From: Cornus controversa
Taxonomy: Eukaryota; Streptophyta; Magnoliopsida; Cornales; Cornaceae
Assembly (NCBI GenBank): GCA_026545225.1
Contig: CM048846.1
Coordinates: forward strand, 85,825,270-85,889,269
Length of the DNA stretch: 64,000 nucleotides
Direction: 5' to 3'
Made by a program: the position numbers and the translations under genes. The notes beneath the pieces were generated by a model that searched no databases, had not been told where the DNA came from, and saw only the letters and a list, made by a program, of their open reading frames with translations. Position 1 is the stretch's first letter, and each line of letters opens with the position of its first letter. This document shows, in pieces, positions 1 to 10,500 of this stretch.

Positions 1-914
1 AGACTCTACAAGAATCAAAATATACATATTTTTATTGGTGTGGCTTAGGTAAGGCCCATTAGCCTAATCCAAAAAGGCAACAATAAGACAACATTTACAG
101 TCCGTATAAATACATCGGCCATGTTGTACACATGTAATAAAATATATCGCACGTGTTATATATGTACGGTCCAGATTCACCTAATATATTTATACCGGAT
201 GTATTGCATACGTACTTAAAAAAAATTCTATAAGAATCAAAATAAAACAACTCAAAATAGAGTAGAACAGTAGAGAGAGAACAAAAGACTTAGCGAAAGG
301 CTAAACTCCCATTAAAATAGGCTAAATCCAAATAGAATCAAGACAGAACTCAACTGAAAATAAACTGAAAGTACATAAGCAAGTGAGAGCTAAAAACCAT
401 ATCTGTTTGGCAATATCGACGGTTTCGATAGGAAAGAATGTGGTTGTGCTGAAGTCTATCAAAGACTCAAAGAAATGTCAAACAATGGATCCCTACGTTT
501 CAGCCAATCGAGGCCAAGAAGTGGAGGTCATTTTTGAGAGGTAAGGATTACGTCTCTCTTAGGATTCAAATGACTAGGAAACAAGGAATTTAAGATTACA
601 AATTTGATGCAAAAGTGATAAAACACTTCGAATGCAATGAAATAATGTTTATTTAATTACTTGAAAATCAATTTTCTTTGGAGAATTATTTGTAATGACT
701 AAATAAATCTAATAAATATCACAATAAATCATAAGCATCATTAATTCATGAGTTATATTGTCTATAATGTCTATTACTAAATTTTATCACAATTCTATTG
801 TCTATTATGTTTATTATTAAATTTTATATTGAATAAATTACTCTGATTTTTTCTAAAATTTGGCTTAGTTTTCCTTGAATTAATTTTTTTTTATAAAATT
901 ACTCCGTTAAACAA
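1..914. other. AT-rich stretch without a gene
   Basis: No coding frame, RNA gene or clear repeat was recognised here. The sequence is AT-rich with short poly-A and poly-T runs, ordinary for plant intergenic DNA. Confidence 0.5.
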
Positions 915-1129
915 AAGCATCTGTGTTCAACTTTATTGGTGTAACACGTTTATTCTACCCAAGTAAAGTGATCATTGATGTTAATAGAGTTTGCAGGTAT
1001 TTTTTGTGGTCAGGCACAAGTGATATGGTTAAGGGAGCAAAAGTAGCATGGAGTATAGTTTGCAAGCCAAAAGTAGCATGGCGTATCGGATTTGGAATTA
1101 GAGGAAATTTAGTTCAAAGTTTAAACTGA
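915..1129 (+). mobile_element. LINE reverse-transcriptase remnant (3' part)
   Basis: A short frame contains CRYFLWSG, then KVAW, then VCKPK. This pattern is typical of the region after the reverse transcriptase domain in plant L1-type LINE ORF2 (usual form: C..FLW.G...K.AW..VC.PK..GGLG). Only about 65 residues remain, with no start codon, no upstream polymerase motifs and no poly-A tail. The bases for AKVAW/PKVAW recur 45 bases apart, so a small internal duplication is likely. It is a dead fragment. Confidence 0.55.
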
Positions 1130-1555
1130 ATTTCCTTTAATTCCACATCCAAAGCTTCGATTCACTACTCCCAAATGCAATGAAGTAGTGATTTTTTTCC
1201 TAATCTGTTAGAATTTTGTCCATGTAGTTCTATATCTAGTCCTTAAACAAGAAAGTTTGATGTTAAACATGGATATGGAATGAAAAGCATATCACATCTT
1301 AATGATCTTCTCATGTACCCTAGATAGAGTAGCTATGTGAATATCAAGCATAATTTTGTTGCTAATTAAAGACTGAATGCTGATTCAATTATCTGTACGT
1401 TATTTTTGCAAAGGTGAACATGGATTTATGATGAAAATCATAAGAAAATTTCCTTATGGTTTGGATGACAGGCTCTTCATGAACAAAAATCTATACTCTA
1501 GTGTGTGTAATATACATTACATACACTATATACTCTAGTGTATGTAATGTAATAT
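1130..1555. other. Stretch without a gene
   Basis: Nothing recognisable. A short imperfect repeat of the type atacactatatactctagtgt lies near 1500-1550, just before the kinase pseudogene begins. Confidence 0.4.
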
Positions 1556-2741
1556 GTGTTGTTCCCCTAATCAACCCTAACACAAGGCACCCAAGTGCCC
1601 AAATATCCGAATGAGGCTGGTATTCTTGATAACGAACTGACTCAGCCACCATATACAGGGCCGGCCCTGGGCCTAGGCGGCCCAGGCGGTCGTCTAGGGC
1701 CCCAAAAATTTTTAATTTTTTGAGGGCCCCCAGCCCACTAGATATTATTTAAAAAAATATATAGTAACTAATAGTCCAATACACTAGTCTGGGCCAATAA
1801 CAAAGTGGGCCTCATTTAAAAAAATGATAATGGTCCAATACAATGGTCTGGGCCTCATTTAAAAAATAAATAAATAAATTACTACTAACTATTTGTTTTA
1901 GGCATTTTTTTTTTTTTAAAACTCCTTTCCAATACACTAGTCAGGGCAATAACAAAGTGGGTCTTTTTTAAAAAAATAATGATAATGGTCCAATACAATG
2001 GTTTGGGCCTCATTTTTTTTAAAAAAAACAAATTACTAATAACTATAAAAATAAATTACTAATAACTATTTGTCTTAGATATTTTTTTTTTAGAACTCCT
2101 TTTCTTTTATTCTTCTATTTTCACAACAGCAATGCAACGACTTTCCTTTGAGGATTGTGAGCACTTTAATTGATAATTTTGCAACTCAAAATGCAAGACG
2201 ATTACATCACATTTACTTTGATATGAATTTCAATTTTGATTTTTGTGACTAAAGTGTGTTGAATATTTCTTTTAATTTTTTTTATGTGAACTGGATCGTG
2301 CTATTTATAAAGCATCAAGATCAGGATTTTTTTTTTCAATATTAATTTATTTTATTTATTTATTGTCTCATTTTAATAAAAATTTTGCACTCCTATAGAA
2401 TTTATCGGCACATGAAAATTTAGGTAGAAAGGGCCCCTTTTGAAAGTCCGCCTAGGGCCTCTCAACATTTTTCGAATCTCAGGGCCGGCCCTGGCCATAT
2501 ACATACTTGTGACCCTCAACTTGGAAGTTCTTTTCTTTGCAATCTTCGTCGCAAACCCAAAATCAGCAATCTTTGCAGTTTCTTCAATTGTTTTCAATCT
2601 CGGAATCGTCAAACTCAAGTGGTGACAAGTAGGATATTATGAGGCTTAATTTTGGAGAGAACGTAACTTTGCTTGTGAATAAAACTAAGACCCATAAGCA
2701 CAGTTTTTGTGTATCGTCTTCAAACTCTGGCAATCCTTTAA
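1556..2741 (-). pseudogene. MAPKKK pseudogene fragment, split by a hAT-like insertion
   Basis: Two minus-strand pieces (about 1556-1655 and 2494-2741) align closely with the intact MAPKKK at 5133-6332. They cover roughly residues 109-233 of that kinase, from before the catalytic loop to after the APE region. The recognisable part includes KIADFGFA with a preserved DFG and the segment around SDIWALGC. The N-terminal lobe and C-terminal half are absent, and several substitutions and small indels are visible, so it is dead. The break between the pieces is exactly filled by the element at 1656-2493. Being a close relative 2.4 kb away, it is probably a local duplicate that later decayed. Confidence 0.85.
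1656..2493. mobile_element. Non-autonomous hAT-like DNA transposon, 838 bp
   Basis: Both ends are the 14-bp sequence CAGGGCCGGCCCTG, which is its own reverse complement; next to it GCCTAGGCGG at the left pairs with CCGCCTAGGGC near the right end. The flanks are accatata and gccatata, an 8-bp target duplication with one mismatch, the length hAT transposases make. The interior is AT-rich with no transposase frame. The element interrupts the MAPKKK pseudogene, whose two halves join at this site. Family assignment rests on the terminus type and the duplication length. Confidence 0.8.
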
Positions 2742-5039
2742 TAATTAATTGTTTTAGTTTTTAAAGAATCCAATTTTTAGAAAAAAAATTTGACTACCTT
2801 TGATTCCACTTTGAAAAGATATATCATTATTACCTAGATGAAAGATTAAAAAAAGTAAGGGTAAAGTGCAGAAAACCATTGTTATATACCGAATGTGCAA
2901 AAAAATCCTAAAAAAAACTATATTTTTTAACTAACCAACTATATTTTTAAAATTGTTCAAATAACGACAAATTGTCAAAATAAAAAACTAATGAAAAAAC
3001 AAGATGTCGAAAAAGGACATCTTGTGGTCATTAAAAAGGGAAGAAGGATGGAAAAGAGAAAAAATAGAGAGAAGAGGGTATTGTGGTCATTAAAAAGGGT
3101 ATTGTGGGATTTTCTAAGTCAAAATTGACAGTCAACTGACGGGAAGGAATAATTGCACATAATTTTTAAATGTTGACAATCAAGTTTTTTGCACATTTTT
3201 TGTATAATGATTTTAACTAAACAAAATCTTGCAAGTTTTAACAAAATTAGTAACTTATACGAGAAATAGTCATATAAATTTTCATTTAGTAAGTGACAAT
3301 TAAAAGTTTTAGTATATATCTCACAACGCTTGTTTCTCCTCCTTCCAAATTCTCTCAGGACTCGTCAACGTAGATTGATATATAATTTTAGATATTTTTC
3401 TCATAAACACCAATTTACAAAAATGTTTGACAAAAAAAATTCATGCATTTTTATTAAACATGAGGGGACATTAGTGTATTTTTCTCTTCAATTAATATAA
3501 TGGATATTGTACGTACATGCATGTGTTATGTGTATATGTAAATAAAATAACAATGTGTTGTGATAAGGATTACAATACTAATGAACTTAAATTTTTGTTT
3601 CACAATATTTGAACTTTTAAAAGTATGACTAAAAAGTCTAAGTTGGAAATTTCTTATACATTCAAGGGGACACAAGCTAAATTTATTTTCAAACTCTTGA
3701 GGTCTAATACATTAATGTTTTGAAAAGATTTGGGTGTCAATTCAATTTTTTATTAATTCTAGGAGTAATATTTATAAATTAATTATTTTGGGGGGAGTAA
3801 AAAAAATTTAGAAAATTTTGGGACCAAAATTTTAGGAGTACTAATTAAGAATTTGTTTGTAACTTTTTAAAAGTTTAAATATTTTTTATGCTTATGAGTA
3901 ATCTATTCTGAAACTAACCTTTTTAACGTGATTGTTGTAACGTAAATTCAACCCAAAAATAAAGATTTGAACATGGATCTCTCTATATATACAAAGATGC
4001 ATGTGTGTGTAATAGGGCAATGTCATTTATCTATAAAAAGTGAACTGCTAAATTAATCAAATTTTCGGAATTGGGTACTAGTTAACCCGGCCAACCCGAC
4101 TAACCTGACCAACCCGGCCATAATAGGGTTTGTGCTAACTGTTCTAACTTGAGGTTGGGTAAGACCTTGGACAACATTATTCATGCAAAAATGCAAACAG
4201 TGCTGGTCACAAAATAGACTTCATAATCTTTCCAATGACACTAAATTTTGAATTGGTTTGCCCACACATCGAATCCTGAAAAGTCGGGTCTTCTGTTTAG
4301 TCATCGAAAAATTATTGAAATTAAGTTGTATCAATAAAAAAAATTTCTTCTATCAATTGAACATGGCCTAAAATGGTCTTGTACGATTGGTCAATACATG
4401 AACCCCTTAGTGTTGGATCCACGAGATCTAGAAAAAATAATAGTACTCTACTAATAACACTAATTTTATCGATAAAATTAACACCAAAACATATTAAGCA
4501 TTCACTCTATAATATACATTAAATATTTATTGACACAAGATTTTTTTTTAGAAGACAAAGCAAAATATATTAATTTGTATATAAATATTTACAGTGGGGT
4601 CCATTGGACCTAAAGGCCAATAACAAGACCAGAGGCCACCCAAAAGCAATCCAACAACTGGTTACCCAAAAAACCAGGATTAGTTAGTGGCCATTTTGGA
4701 CCAAAAAACTAGAAAGCCCAGTAGGCCCAAGAGTATGATCATTTGAAACAAAGTAGCCGTTGCCAAAGTTGGAGCAAAAATGATATGTGGCTTGCAAGTT
4801 AAGCTAAGTAAAACACTAATAAGCCTTTTATTATATACCGGTATTTTTAAATTCCAATTATAATATATAGATGGTAAAACCAAGTTTATGAACCTAACAA
4901 TAATGTTGCGTAAAGTAGGTTTTAGAGAGATTACAGAAGGAAATAAGTGAGATTAAATGAAAAAGAAAGATAAGAGAGGCAAAATAGGAAAGTAGGGCAA
5001 GGCAATCACCACCTTTTTTAAGCAACAAAAGAGTTATGA
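2742..5039. other. Intergenic stretch upstream of the MAPKKK
   Basis: About 2.3 kb of AT-rich DNA with no supported gene. Between 4080 and 4130 there is a short run of related aacccggccaacccgac units. No convincing TATA box or transcription start could be assigned to the downstream kinase. Confidence 0.4.
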
Positions 5040-5121
5040 TAGGGTAGAGAACTACTGAGACTATATGTACAGAAACAATTTAGGGTAGAGAACTACTGAG
5101 ACTATACGTACAGAAACAATT
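5040..5121. repeat. 41-bp tandem duplication just upstream of the MAPKKK start
   Basis: A 41-bp unit beginning tagggtagagaactactgag occurs twice in a row (5040-5080 and 5081-5121) with one mismatch. It ends 11 bases before the ATG of the MAPKKK, so it probably lies in the 5' leader or core promoter. The near identity points to a recent duplication. Confidence 0.9.
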
Positions 5122-5132
5122 TTGCTAGAGAG

Positions 5133-6332
5133 ATGGAAAGAGAGACTATATGGTGGACGCGAGGAAGAAAACTGGGAAGGGGCAGTTTTGGAGTAGTTTC
5201 ATTGGCTGAGGCATACGATGAAGATCAGAGTTCGATTGCTCCTCCTTTTATGATGGCTGTGAAATCTGCACAACTGTCTTTGTCACGTTCGCTTCGCAAG
5301 GAAAGAAAGCTTCTACATCAACTTGAAGGCTGTCCATACGTTCTTCGCTGTTTCGGTGACGAGGTTTCTACTGAGAATGGACTTCAACTCTACAATATCA
5401 TGTTGGAGTATGCCTCTGGTGGTAGTTTGGCTGATCGTATTAAGAGTTCCGGTAAAGGATTGCCGGAGTTGGAAGTCAGACGATATACAAAGAATGTGCT
5501 CATGGGTCTCAGTTATATTCACAAACAAGGTTACGTGCACTGTGACATAAAGCCCCATAATATCCTACTTGTTAGTGAGGACACTTCATCATTATCATCA
5601 TCTTGTTTGGCTTCGAGTTTGATTATTCCGAGGTTGAAAAGGGTTGAAGAAACCGCAAAGATTGCTGATTTTGGGCTTGCTATGAAGATTGCAAAGAAAA
5701 GAAGTGATAAGTTGAGGGGCACAGCTATGTATTTGGCACCTGAGTCGGTTCGTCATCAAGAATACCAGCCTCATTCGGATATTTGGGCACTTGGGTGCAC
5801 TGTGTTGGAGTTGATTAAGGGGACAACACCATGGCATTGCGAGCCACATACCGAGCCTTGTGCTCTTTTGTTTCGCATTGGTTGGGGAAAAAAACTGCCG
5901 GAAATTCCAAGTTGGTTGTCTGAAGAGGCGAAAGACTTCTTGGAGAAGTGTTTGGTCGATGATCCGAAGTCGCGATGGTCTGCCGACATGCTCTTAAGCC
6001 ATCCCTTTGTTTCATCTATGGACTGTATTACTAAGGATGTTAAAGAAGAAAGAAACAAAGTTTTTTGGAGTGAAACAAGAAACGCAGCATATGATTCATC
6101 ATCCCAGAGTTCATCAGTTGATCTTTTAATTAAACCATACAAGATTATGTGGAAGAGAGGGCATGAAGGACAACCCTTTTGCAAGAAGAGAAAAAGAACA
6201 ATGGAAGAGGTCCAGAAAGAACAACAGCAGCCCAATACGACATACTATCAACGTTACTGGGGAGTGAAGAGAATTACAGCAGTATATGGTTCAAGAGATG
6301 ATGACAATTTCTCTTTGGAATTATTGTGGTGA
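5133..6332 (+). CDS. MEKK-type MAP kinase kinase kinase (MAPKKK17-21-like)
   Basis: A single exon encodes a 399-residue Ser/Thr protein kinase. Visible motifs are the glycine loop GRGSFGVV (15-22), AVK with the ATP-binding lysine at 44, HCDIKPHN with catalytic Asp 138, DFG at 179-181, GTAMYLAPE at 196-204 and SDIWALGC. The domain fills the first ~290 residues, as in the intronless single-domain MEKK subgroup of plants, which phosphorylates MAP2Ks in ABA and stress signalling. A Ser-rich insert of about 25 residues separates the catalytic loop from DFG. The tail carries a basic KKRKR stretch that could be a nuclear signal. The start is the first ATG in frame, 11 bases after the tandem duplication. 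All catalytic residues are present, so it looks functional. The exact orthologue is uncertain. Confidence 0.9.
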   Translation: MERETIWWTRGRKLGRGSFGVVSLAEAYDEDQSSIAPPFMMAVKSAQLSLSRSLRKERKLLHQLEGCPYVLRCFGDEVSTENGLQLYNIMLEYASGGSLADRIKSSGKGLPELEVRRYTKNVLMGLSYIHKQGYVHCDIKPHNILLVSEDTSSLSSSCLASSLIIPRLKRVEETAKIADFGLAMKIAKKRSDKLRGTAMYLAPESVRHQEYQPHSDIWALGCTVLELIKGTTPWHCEPHTEPCALLFRIGWGKKLPEIPSWLSEEAKDFLEKCLVDDPKSRWSADMLLSHPFVSSMDCITKDVKEERNKVFWSETRNAAYDSSSQSSSVDLLIKPYKIMWKRGHEGQPFCKKRKRTMEEVQKEQQQPNTTYYQRYWGVKRITAVYGSRDDDNFSLELLW

Positions 6333-6832
6333 TTTATATGTCTTGGAGGCCAAACGCCAATCAGATTATCCAAAGTTTTGCTCTTATTGATTCTGTTCCT
6401 AACTTTTTATTTCTGATCTTGTTTGTTGCTAGTTAACTTTGATTTTTTTTGAGTCTCTGGTTCATGATATGGCTTTCCTCTCTGAGCCTTTCATGTGTGA
6501 TGGACTTTGTCCCCTGTTCTGTGTATTCCTTCTTCTTCTATACAAATTTACCCTTTACAGAGTATGAGAGGGGCATACCCCCTGTATATTAACTCAAAAA
6601 ACCATGGGCTGTTAGCTATACAATTATTAAAGACTTCCAAAATCTTCCACCCAATGTGTGATGGTGGAGACTAAAAATGCAGAAGGGGTTGCTAGCATTC
6701 AGCTTGGAAATAACTTAACCAAGTAGTTAACTTTGGTTTTTTTGTGATTGTAAGTTGTGGTTTTTATCAGAGCAAGAATGCGAAATATACAGTTATTAAA
6801 AAACCTTATATGATCTTATAGTGTGCTTAATT
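6333..6832. other. 3' flank of the MAPKKK
   Basis: No gene. The first 200-300 bases, T-rich after the stop codon, probably hold the 3' untranslated region; no poly-A signal could be fixed. Confidence 0.4.
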
Positions 6833-6995
6833 TGTAAGTGGTTTAATGCTTGAACAACAGTAACATTAGTGTGTGTGAGTTGGAGTCTCAGAACAGTCAC
6901 TTGGTGAAATACTAATGGTTAGGTCGGTCTCAAACCATCCCTCCCTCCTGAGATCCTACTCTAATGGGCCAGAACCGGGTAATGTTCCTTAATGT
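6833..6995 (+). mobile_element. tRNA-derived SINE-like copy, degenerate
   Basis: The segment shares its core (actaatggttaggt, then ctccctcc...gatcct) with the better-preserved SINE at 8396-8565 in the opposite orientation. A box B-like gagttggagtctc is visible, while the box A part is badly decayed. No target duplication was found. It is read as an older copy of the same family. Confidence 0.5.
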
Positions 6996-7599
6996 CCTAA
7001 TTTGCAAGACTTGCTTATATGATCTTAGTCTGGGGCTCTGAATGCCAAAGAACTCAATGTGAGGAGGTTAATGGTTGAGACACTTGAAAGGACAATAGTA
7101 TATATATAAGGTGATATTTGGTAAGAAGAACGCAAGCCAATTAAACTCTTTCCACTAGGGTTTTTGTTAATGTAAATCAACAATAATAGTTTTAAACTTG
7201 CGCATGTATAAATCTCTGATAATGAGTTTAAACTGGTTTATGTATTTATAAATTATAAGAACTAAAGAATTGTGAAGTAAGCCATGTAGCAAAAAACAAA
7301 ATACCATTCTATTAAGAATTTAAGGCAGTCCAAAATTATTATTGAAAGCGAAAATAAACACACTGCATGCATTTTCCTGCCATCTCAAGAGATGGCCTTC
7401 GTTTGACAAGGCGTTTTGAGTCAACAGTAATATTGTTCCAAAGTACGAAATGCCAAACTTTATTCTAAAGATAAGAGTCTTGTGGGATTTCAAAAACACT
7501 TCCTCACTTCTTTTCATGTCTTCCATTCCCTTCTGCCTTCCTCTTACCCTTAGCTTTTCCTTGTAGGTACTCTTGTGCCATGCCATCAGCAGGATTGGC

Positions 7600-10500
7600 T
7601 TAAACAGAACAATTTTCAGCAGCAGCCTTGCCTTTCGATCCTTCTGCTGGCATTTCTCCAAAGTCTCTATAAGTGAGTTTCCCCTCTACAATACACAATT
7701 GAACGCACATCATAAGCAAGGGAACAACAAATAAAATAGGAGCTAATCAATATCCAACCACAAACATCTTTTATTTGAGCATTCAAATGCCAAACTTTTG
7801 TCATGAGATCCAACGCAAATGATACAAGATTTTGAGAGCAAGATATTGGGTGCTTTCTGAGTAAATTTTGTTCTTTCGCTATTTAAAATCTTTGATAAAT
7901 TCAATTATAACACCAGTAACTTCCTCAGTTCCCAAAAATTATTTGGAAACATAAATACAAACACGTGAGTAGGGATTATTTCAAAAGATCAAAATCAAGT
8001 CTAGACAAATAAATTGGCATGAAACCAATACAGGGTCTAAGCTCCAAAGTTCAATCTGACTATCGTATACTTCTTGGCTTCATTAGAATAAAATCATTTG
8101 ACATTCGTGAAACAAAACCATGGACGAAAGAAGTCAAAAATATAAGTCAGCCAAGCATAGACTATATTTTATTATCAATTATAAAAAATTCATTAAATAA
8201 TATCCGTCCAACACATATACAAGAAACAAATCAAAAGGGTAAAAATTGGCATTCCCGTACCAGCCAATAGCATTCCACGTGACTCTAATTTTTCCTAACT
8301 CGTCATAGATTTGATCAATCAGGCATATAAAGATAAGGGTTGTACAGGAATTTCTTCAAAGTAACGCACTTATACACCTGTTCTATTATAGTTGTTATAA
8401 AGGGGATTACACAGTTCTGGTCCCCCCATGGCAGGATCCTACGGAGGGAGGACTCAAGACAAACCTAACCATTAGTATTTTCAAAAGTGACTGCTCTGAG
8501 GCTTGAACTCACGCCAATAGCATCAGTGCTCAACTATTTTACCATTGAACCAAGCAACGACACTCTTCTACTATGGTTGTCATGCATGCCAAATATCAAA
8601 TTGATCAAAAGATAAAAGCCATCTACAATTAAATTTTAATTTTTTTGTTACAAAGTTGTAAACTGAAGTTGTTTTAAAATTGTGGTATGTATGGAATAAC
8701 TCACTCTAATTAATTGTGATATCTAGCATGCATGGGAACAAGCACAAAAATCCAACGGTGGGCTCCTCAAAATCCATATCTTCAAAACTTGAGTAAGAGT
8801 AGTTCTATAATCTGGAGGATTATAATCATATCTTCCCAAACTCGGCCATACTCATTGTGATTGTCATGCACCACCAATTTAAAGTAAATCATATATGGTT
8901 AGTATCCAGTCCATATACACAGTTCTTTTATTATTGCCAATGTAAAATCTACATGGCATCTTCAGCTAGCCACATGATCTCTCCAAGTTAATCAAGGGAT
9001 ATTTCCCTTGATTAATGACAAAATATTAAAAAAAAAAATTTATGTAACAAAAACAATCTTAAGCAAAATAAGAGTTTGTTAGAGAGTTTGGGTTATTGGG
9101 CTTCTTGTATTAAGGGCGTTTTTGTCTTCTTACTCTTTTTCTCTATTATTGAAGTGAATATAAAGGTTTTGTATTAGGTCTGAGAGAGACACAATAATAT
9201 ACAGAGACTTTTCTTCTTCTTCTTCTCCTCCTCTTATAAACCCTAACACACAATTAGATCAATCTCAACTTGGTATCAAAGCCAGATCAAGACCTAGAAC
9301 TCATTCCTATTCACTTGGACAACATCAGAGAGGAGTGAAATCAGCATACAGGTGCTGACGTCATCATTTACAAGTCAAGAACCATACAATCTGGTTCGCC
9401 TAAATTTTCTAAGAATTATGGTGGTGTTTATTTCGTGATTTGAAGCAGATTGATAGGAGTTTTCAATTTTCGAAACTTTTTCTGATTTTGGGTCTCGTTT
9501 TTTTTTATCTGCAATTTGAAGACTTCCAGTTGATTTTGTTGGTTCGAATCCATCCTATGGGTGTCGTCTAGACCTAGCAAGGGCTCTGTTGGTGGTTGAT
9601 TTAATGAGTTTTTGAAGTGTTTTTGGTCCAAGTGGAGGTTCGGCTGTAGCATGTGGCCTCTGTCCCATGCGTGTGCTGTTGTTTCATGTTTGTTTTGACT
9701 GCTGCAGATGTTGTGGGGACTTGGGCATGACCAAATTAGATAATCCCTTGTCTCTTTGATCGAATCTGATTCCAATTTGCTCTTTTAACTAAATTTTTGG
9801 TTCAACTTCAGTTTTTCGGATTGTTTTCTTTATTTAAATTGTTCTTCTTGAGTTGTTTAGTGAATCTAAAATATAATCATGGCTGATAATCAACCACAAT
9901 CTGTCAAGATTGATGATATGCCTTGGTCAATTACCTCAGAAAGATTGAATGGTCTTAATTACCTTGCTTGGGCTCATGCTGTGCAAGTTTTTCTTCGTGG
10001 ACGAAAGAAAATTAAGTATTTAACGGAAGAACTTCCTGCAGACACGAAGAAACATGAGAATTGGATTTGTGAGGATTCCATTGTTATGGGATGGTTGTGA
10101 CATAGTATGGACTCCAATATTGCCTCTACTGTTACTTTTTGCGATTCCTCTAAAAAGATTTGGGAGTCTCTTGCCGAATCGTTTTCGCAACAAAGTAATG
10201 TCTTTCGAGTGTATGAGTTGTATGAGAAGATTTTTGCTTCTAGGCAGTCCGGAAAATCTTTGTCTGAGTATTATAGCATGCTTAAGAATTTGTGGGATCA
10301 GTTATTGCAGTATCGTCCGTTTACCACTGATTTAGAACAACAGAAGCGTTATTGGGAAGAGTTTATGATTGCTTCGTTGTTGTCTGGTTTAGACTCTAAT
10401 CTCCGTGGCTTTAAAGATCAGATTCTTGCTAGCAAGAAATTGCCCACTGCTGCTAATGCATATTCTCGCTTATTGAGGTCTTCCTTAGGGCAACATTCCA

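Noticed and set aside
2373-2625. Two overlapping frames on opposite strands at 2373-2625
   Set aside because: They span the end of the hAT-like element and the kinase pseudogene; only the minus-strand kinase similarity is meaningful, and it is broken.
5313-6235. Several open frames on other frames and the opposite strand across 5313-6235
   Set aside because: They are shadows of the MAPKKK coding sequence; none has its own domain or start context.
8019-8270. Open frame of 83 codons on the plus strand
   Set aside because: No family resemblance, low complexity, and it lies in the intron of the MBD-like gene.
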